Both the position numbers and the translations under genes were made by a program. A DNA stretch of 64,000 nucleotides from Streptomyces brevispora (GTDB lineage: Bacteria > Actinomycetota > Actinomycetes > Streptomycetales > Streptomycetaceae). Below, piece after piece: positions 61,262 through 64,000 of the stretch. The notes under the pieces were generated by a model, which saw nothing but the letters and a program-made list of their open reading frames with translations, made no database searches and was not told the DNA's origin. Position 1 is the first letter of the stretch. Each line of letters begins with the position of its first letter. The stretch is taken from contig NZ_VIWW01000001.1 of assembly GCF_007829885.1 (NCBI RefSeq), forward strand, positions 2,976,001-3,040,000, given 5' to 3'.

Positions 61262-61960
61262 CTACTCGTCCTCGGCCAGCGTGAGCTCGACACCGCCCAC
61301 GAAGCCGGCCGACAAGTTGTAGATGAAGGCACCCAGCGTGGCCAGTGCGGTCGCCAGCACCACATCGATCACCGCGATGACCGAGGTGAAGACGAGGACC
61401 CGCGGCAGCGACAGGAACGCCTGCAGATCGAAGCCGTTGCCCTCGTTCGAGCCGGTTGCCTCGCTGATCGTGCCGCCCACGGTGTCGAAGACGCCCATGG
61501 CGTCCATCACCATCCACAGGACCGCCGACGCCACCACCGTGCAGATGCCGAGCGCGATGGACAGCAGGAAGCTGACCTTCATCACCGACCACGGATCGGC
61601 CTTGGCCACCCGCAGACGCGCCTTACGGGTACGCGGAGTGGTCCGCGCCCCCGTCCGCGGTTTACGGGACGCCTGTGCAGTGCCCACGCCCGGCGCGGAG
61701 CCCTGCTGGGCCCCGTGGGGCCGGCCACCCTGTGTCCCGCCCGGAGGCGAGGGGTAGGCCTGCGGCGGGTGGTACGGCCCCGCCTGGCCCGGTGCGGGTT
61801 CCCGCTCGCCGGGCAACGGCCCGGCTGCGTAACCCTCGTACTGGGGTTGAGGACCCCGGGTATCCGTCACAGTGCCCCCTTGGGAGTCCGTGGCAGGGCC
61901 ACGGGCACCGTTCGCGCCGGCTCCGGAAGCGGCCGAACCGGCGCCCGTGGCTCCACTCAC
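61262..61960 (-). CDS. DUF3566 family membrane protein
   Basis: A 232-aa protein. The N-terminal ~110 residues are Gly/Pro/Gln-rich and disordered. The DUF3566 domain (about 115-228) has two membrane helices with conserved ADPWSVMKVSFLLSIALGI and a final ATLGAFIYNLSAGFVGGVE. The family constantly follows gyrA in actinobacteria. The GTG start lies three bases after the gyrA stop, so both are co-transcribed. It is thought to act in the envelope or in polar growth. Confidence 0.9.
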   Translation of the reverse strand: MSGATGAGSAASGAGANGARGPATDSQGGTVTDTRGPQPQYEGYAAGPLPGEREPAPGQAGPYHPPQAYPSPPGGTQGGRPHGAQQGSAPGVGTAQASRKPRTGARTTPRTRKARLRVAKADPWSVMKVSFLLSIALGICTVVASAVLWMVMDAMGVFDTVGGTISEATGSNEGNGFDLQAFLSLPRVLVFTSVIAVIDVVLATALATLGAFIYNLSAGFVGGVELTLAEDE

Positions 61961-61963
61961 GCT

Positions 61964-64000
61964 TTACTCCTCGTGCTCCCCGGTCGAGGACGTCGTGCCC
62001 TCGACAGTGCTCTCACCAGCCGCCTCGGCCGTGGTGGCCTCAGCTGTCACTGCCTCGGCAGTCTCGCCGTCGGCGTCGTCGGGACCGTCGACCTCTTCGG
62101 CCTCGCGACCCGCCTCGGCGTTACGGGCGATGCCAACAACGGCATCGCGCTTGCCCAGATTGATCAGTTGGACGCCCATGGTGTCACGGCCCGTCTCCCT
62201 GACTTCATTGACTCGCGTACGAATCACACCACCGCCGAGCGTGATGGCAAGGATCTCATCCGTAGCCTCGACCACCAGCGCACCGACCAGTGAGCCCCGG
62301 TCCTCCACGATCTTGGCGGCCTTGATACCCAGGCCGCCACGACCCTGAACGCGGTACTCGTCGACGGGAGTCCGCTTCGCGTACCCGCCGTCAGTGGCAG
62401 TGAACACGAAAGTACCGGGCCTGACGACATTCATCGAGAGAAGTTCGTCTCCCTCACGGAAACTCATGCCCTTCACACCCGAAGTGGCACGGCCCATCGG
62501 GCGCAGCGCCTCGTCCGTCGCAGTGAACCTGATCGACTGGGCCTTCTTGCTGATGAGCAGCAGATCGTCCTTGGACGACACCAGCTCCGCACCGATCAGC
62601 TCGTCGTCCGAGCCGTCCGCCGTCTCGCGCAGGTTGATGGCGATGACGCCACCGGAGCGGGGCGAGTCATAGTCCTTCAGCGCGGTCTTCTTCACGAGAC
62701 CGCCCTTCGTGGCCAGAATCAGGTACGGCGCGGCATCGTAGTCACGGATCGCCAGGATCTGCGCGATCTGCTCGTCCGGCTGGAAGGCCAGCAGGTTGGC
62801 CACGTGCTGACCGCGCGCGTCCCGGCCGGCGTCCGGGAGCTCGTAGGCCTTCGCCCGGTAGACGCGGCCCTTGTTGGTGAAGAACAGCAGCCAGTGGTGC
62901 GTCGTCGACACGAAGAAGTGGTCGACGATGTCGTCTTCCTTGAGCTTCGTGCCGCGCACGCCCTTGCCGCCGCGCTTCTGCGAGCGGTAGTCGTCCGTCT
63001 TCGTGCGCTTCACGTAGCCGCCGCGGGAGATCGTGACGACGATGTCCTCCTCGGCGATCAGGTCCTCGATGGACATGTCACCGTCGAAGGGCACCAGCTT
63101 GGAGCGCCGGTCGTCGCCGAACTTGTCGACGATCGCCGCCAGTTCCTCGCTGACGATCTGCCGCTGCCGCTCGGGCGACACCAGGATGGCGTTGTACTCG
63201 TTGATCTTCGCCTGGAGCTCGTCGTGCTCGGCGGTGATCTTCTGGTGCTCCAGGGCGGCCAGCCGGCGCAGCTGCATCTCCAGGATCGCGTTCGCCTGGA
63301 TGTCGTCGATCTCCAGCAGGCCCATCAGGCCCTCACGCGCGATCTCCACGGTGTTGCTGCGCCGGATGAGGGCGATGACCTCATCGATGGCGTCCAGGGC
63401 CTTGAGCAGGCCGCGCAGGATGTGCGCCCGCTCCTCCGCCTTGCGCAGCCGGAACTTCGTGCGCCGGACGATGACCTCGATCTGGTGCGTCACCCAGTGG
63501 CGGATGAACGCGTCGATCGACAGGGTGCGCGGTACCCCGTCCACCAGCGCCAGCATGTTGGCGCCGAAGTTGTTCTGCAGATCGGTGTGCTTGTACAGGT
63601 TGTTCAGGACGACCTTGGCGACCGCGTCCCGCTTGAGGACGACGACCAGGCGCTGACCCGTACGCGACGAGGTCTCGTCACGGACGTCCGCGATCCCGCC
63701 GATCTTGCCGTCCTTCACCAGGTCGGCGATCTTCTGCGCGAGGTTGTCGGGGTTGGTCTGGTACGGGAGTTCCGTGACGACCAGGCACTGGCGGTTCTGG
63801 ATCTCCTCGACCGCGACGACCGCGCGCATCGTGATCGAACCACGGCCCGTGCGGTACGCGTCCTCGATGCCCTTGCGGCCCACGACGAGCGCGCCGGTCG
63901 GGAAGTCCGGGCCCTTGATCCGCTCGAGCAGGGCGTCCAGGAGCTCCTCCTGCGAGGCCTCCGGGTGCTCCAGGTACCACTGGGCACCGGACGCGACCTC
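61964..64000 (-). CDS. gyrA: DNA gyrase subunit A, 3' part
   Basis: The visible 678 residues are the C-terminal part of GyrA; the gene runs beyond the window edge. They include the tower region and coiled coil, then the C-terminal beta-propeller domain with its GyrA box [10 protein letters not shown] (about 165 codons before the middle of the propeller). The catalytic tyrosine and the quinolone region are outside the window. The C-terminal tail is acidic with [19 protein letters not shown] repeats. It wraps DNA during negative supercoiling. Confidence 0.97.
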   Translation of the reverse strand, partial: EVASGAQWYLEHPEASQEELLDALLERIKGPDFPTGALVVGRKGIEDAYRTGRGSITMRAVVAVEEIQNRQCLVVTELPYQTNPDNLAQKIADLVKDGKIGGIADVRDETSSRTGQRLVVVLKRDAVAKVVLNNLYKHTDLQNNFGANMLALVDGVPRTLSIDAFIRHWVTHQIEVIVRRTKFRLRKAEERAHILRGLLKALDAIDEVIALIRRSNTVEIAREGLMGLLEIDDIQANAILEMQLRRLAALEHQKITAEHDELQAKINEYNAILVSPERQRQIVSEELAAIVDKFGDDRRSKLVPFDGDMSIEDLIAEEDIVVTISRGGYVKRTKTDDYRSQKRGGKGVRGTKLKEDDIVDHFFVSTTHHWLLFFTNKGRVYRAKAYELPDAGRDARGQHVANLLAFQPDEQIAQILAIRDYDAAPYLILATKGGLVKKTALKDYDSPRSGGVIAINLRETADGSDDELIGAELVSSKDDLLLISKKAQSIRFTATDEALRPMGRATSGVKGMSFREGDELLSMNVVRPGTFVFTATDGGYAKRTPVDEYRVQGRGGLGIKAAKIVEDRGSLVGALVVEATDEILAITLGGGVIRTRVNEVRETGRDTMGVQLINLGKRDAVVGIARNAEAGREAEEVDGPDDADGETAEAVTAEATTAEAAGESTVEGTTSSTGEHEE

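Overview
This is high-GC actinobacterial DNA with the gene order and codon use of a Streptomyces chromosome near the replication origin. Evidence for the position is the 3' part of gyrA at the right edge, followed by a DUF3566 gene, tRNA-Ile, tRNA-Ala and a DLW-39 gene; the conserved fhaA-fhaB-pstP-rodA-pbpA-pknB growth cluster; crgA; two perfect parS sites (GTTTCACGTGAAAC); and several intergenic DnaA-box matches. The origin is expected beyond the right edge. Species cannot be named from the sequence alone.

Left part (1-16.9 kb): a membrane Ser/Thr kinase, a secreted C-anchored protein, a leaderless PadR regulator with an MacB/FtsX-type exporter, the bacterial proteasome activator Bpa, and a zinc-free quinone oxidoreductase. 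Then comes a minus-strand operon of mobA (with a C-terminal extra domain), moeA and a K+ channel, and a branched-chain 2-oxoacid dehydrogenase operon (E1alpha-E1beta-E2) divergent from an Lrp/AsnC regulator.

Aromatic catabolism (17.7-28.4 kb): a TetR regulator and paaN diverge from one operator. An exact inverted copy of this operator lies in front of paaABCDE (phenylacetyl-CoA epoxidase). Between the two blocks is a tightly overlapped DUF5819-HTTM-rRNA/tRNA methyltransferase operon. After paaE comes an acyl-CoA dehydrogenase preceded by a KstR-like palindrome.

Centre (28.5-42 kb): rhodanese, J-domain and DUF2252 proteins, an HxlR/azoreductase divergent pair, tRNA-Leu(CAG), then the FHA/phosphatase/kinase growth cluster. 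PknB has four PASTA repeats, PstP should reverse its action, and RodA-PbpA form the expected SEDS/transpeptidase pair.

Right part (42-64 kb): three class E sortases interleaved with a pabA/trpG amidotransferase and a small membrane protein, then DUF881, crgA, rhomboid protease, cyclophilin, a DUF5324 protein, a UvrD-like helicase, a small secreted protein, an HTH protein with a third kinase, and a large exported membrane protein beside a heavily frameshifted paralogue. Two decayed integrase relics sit next to tRNA-Ala and tRNA-Ile. The tRNA-Ile relic is bounded by a 44-bp duplication of the tRNA 3' end, keeps one intact low-GC cargo gene, and its integrase has His in place of the catalytic Tyr.

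Recurrent short tandem repeats (periods 6, 9, 10, 12, 15 and 34 bp) sit mostly at gene 3' ends.
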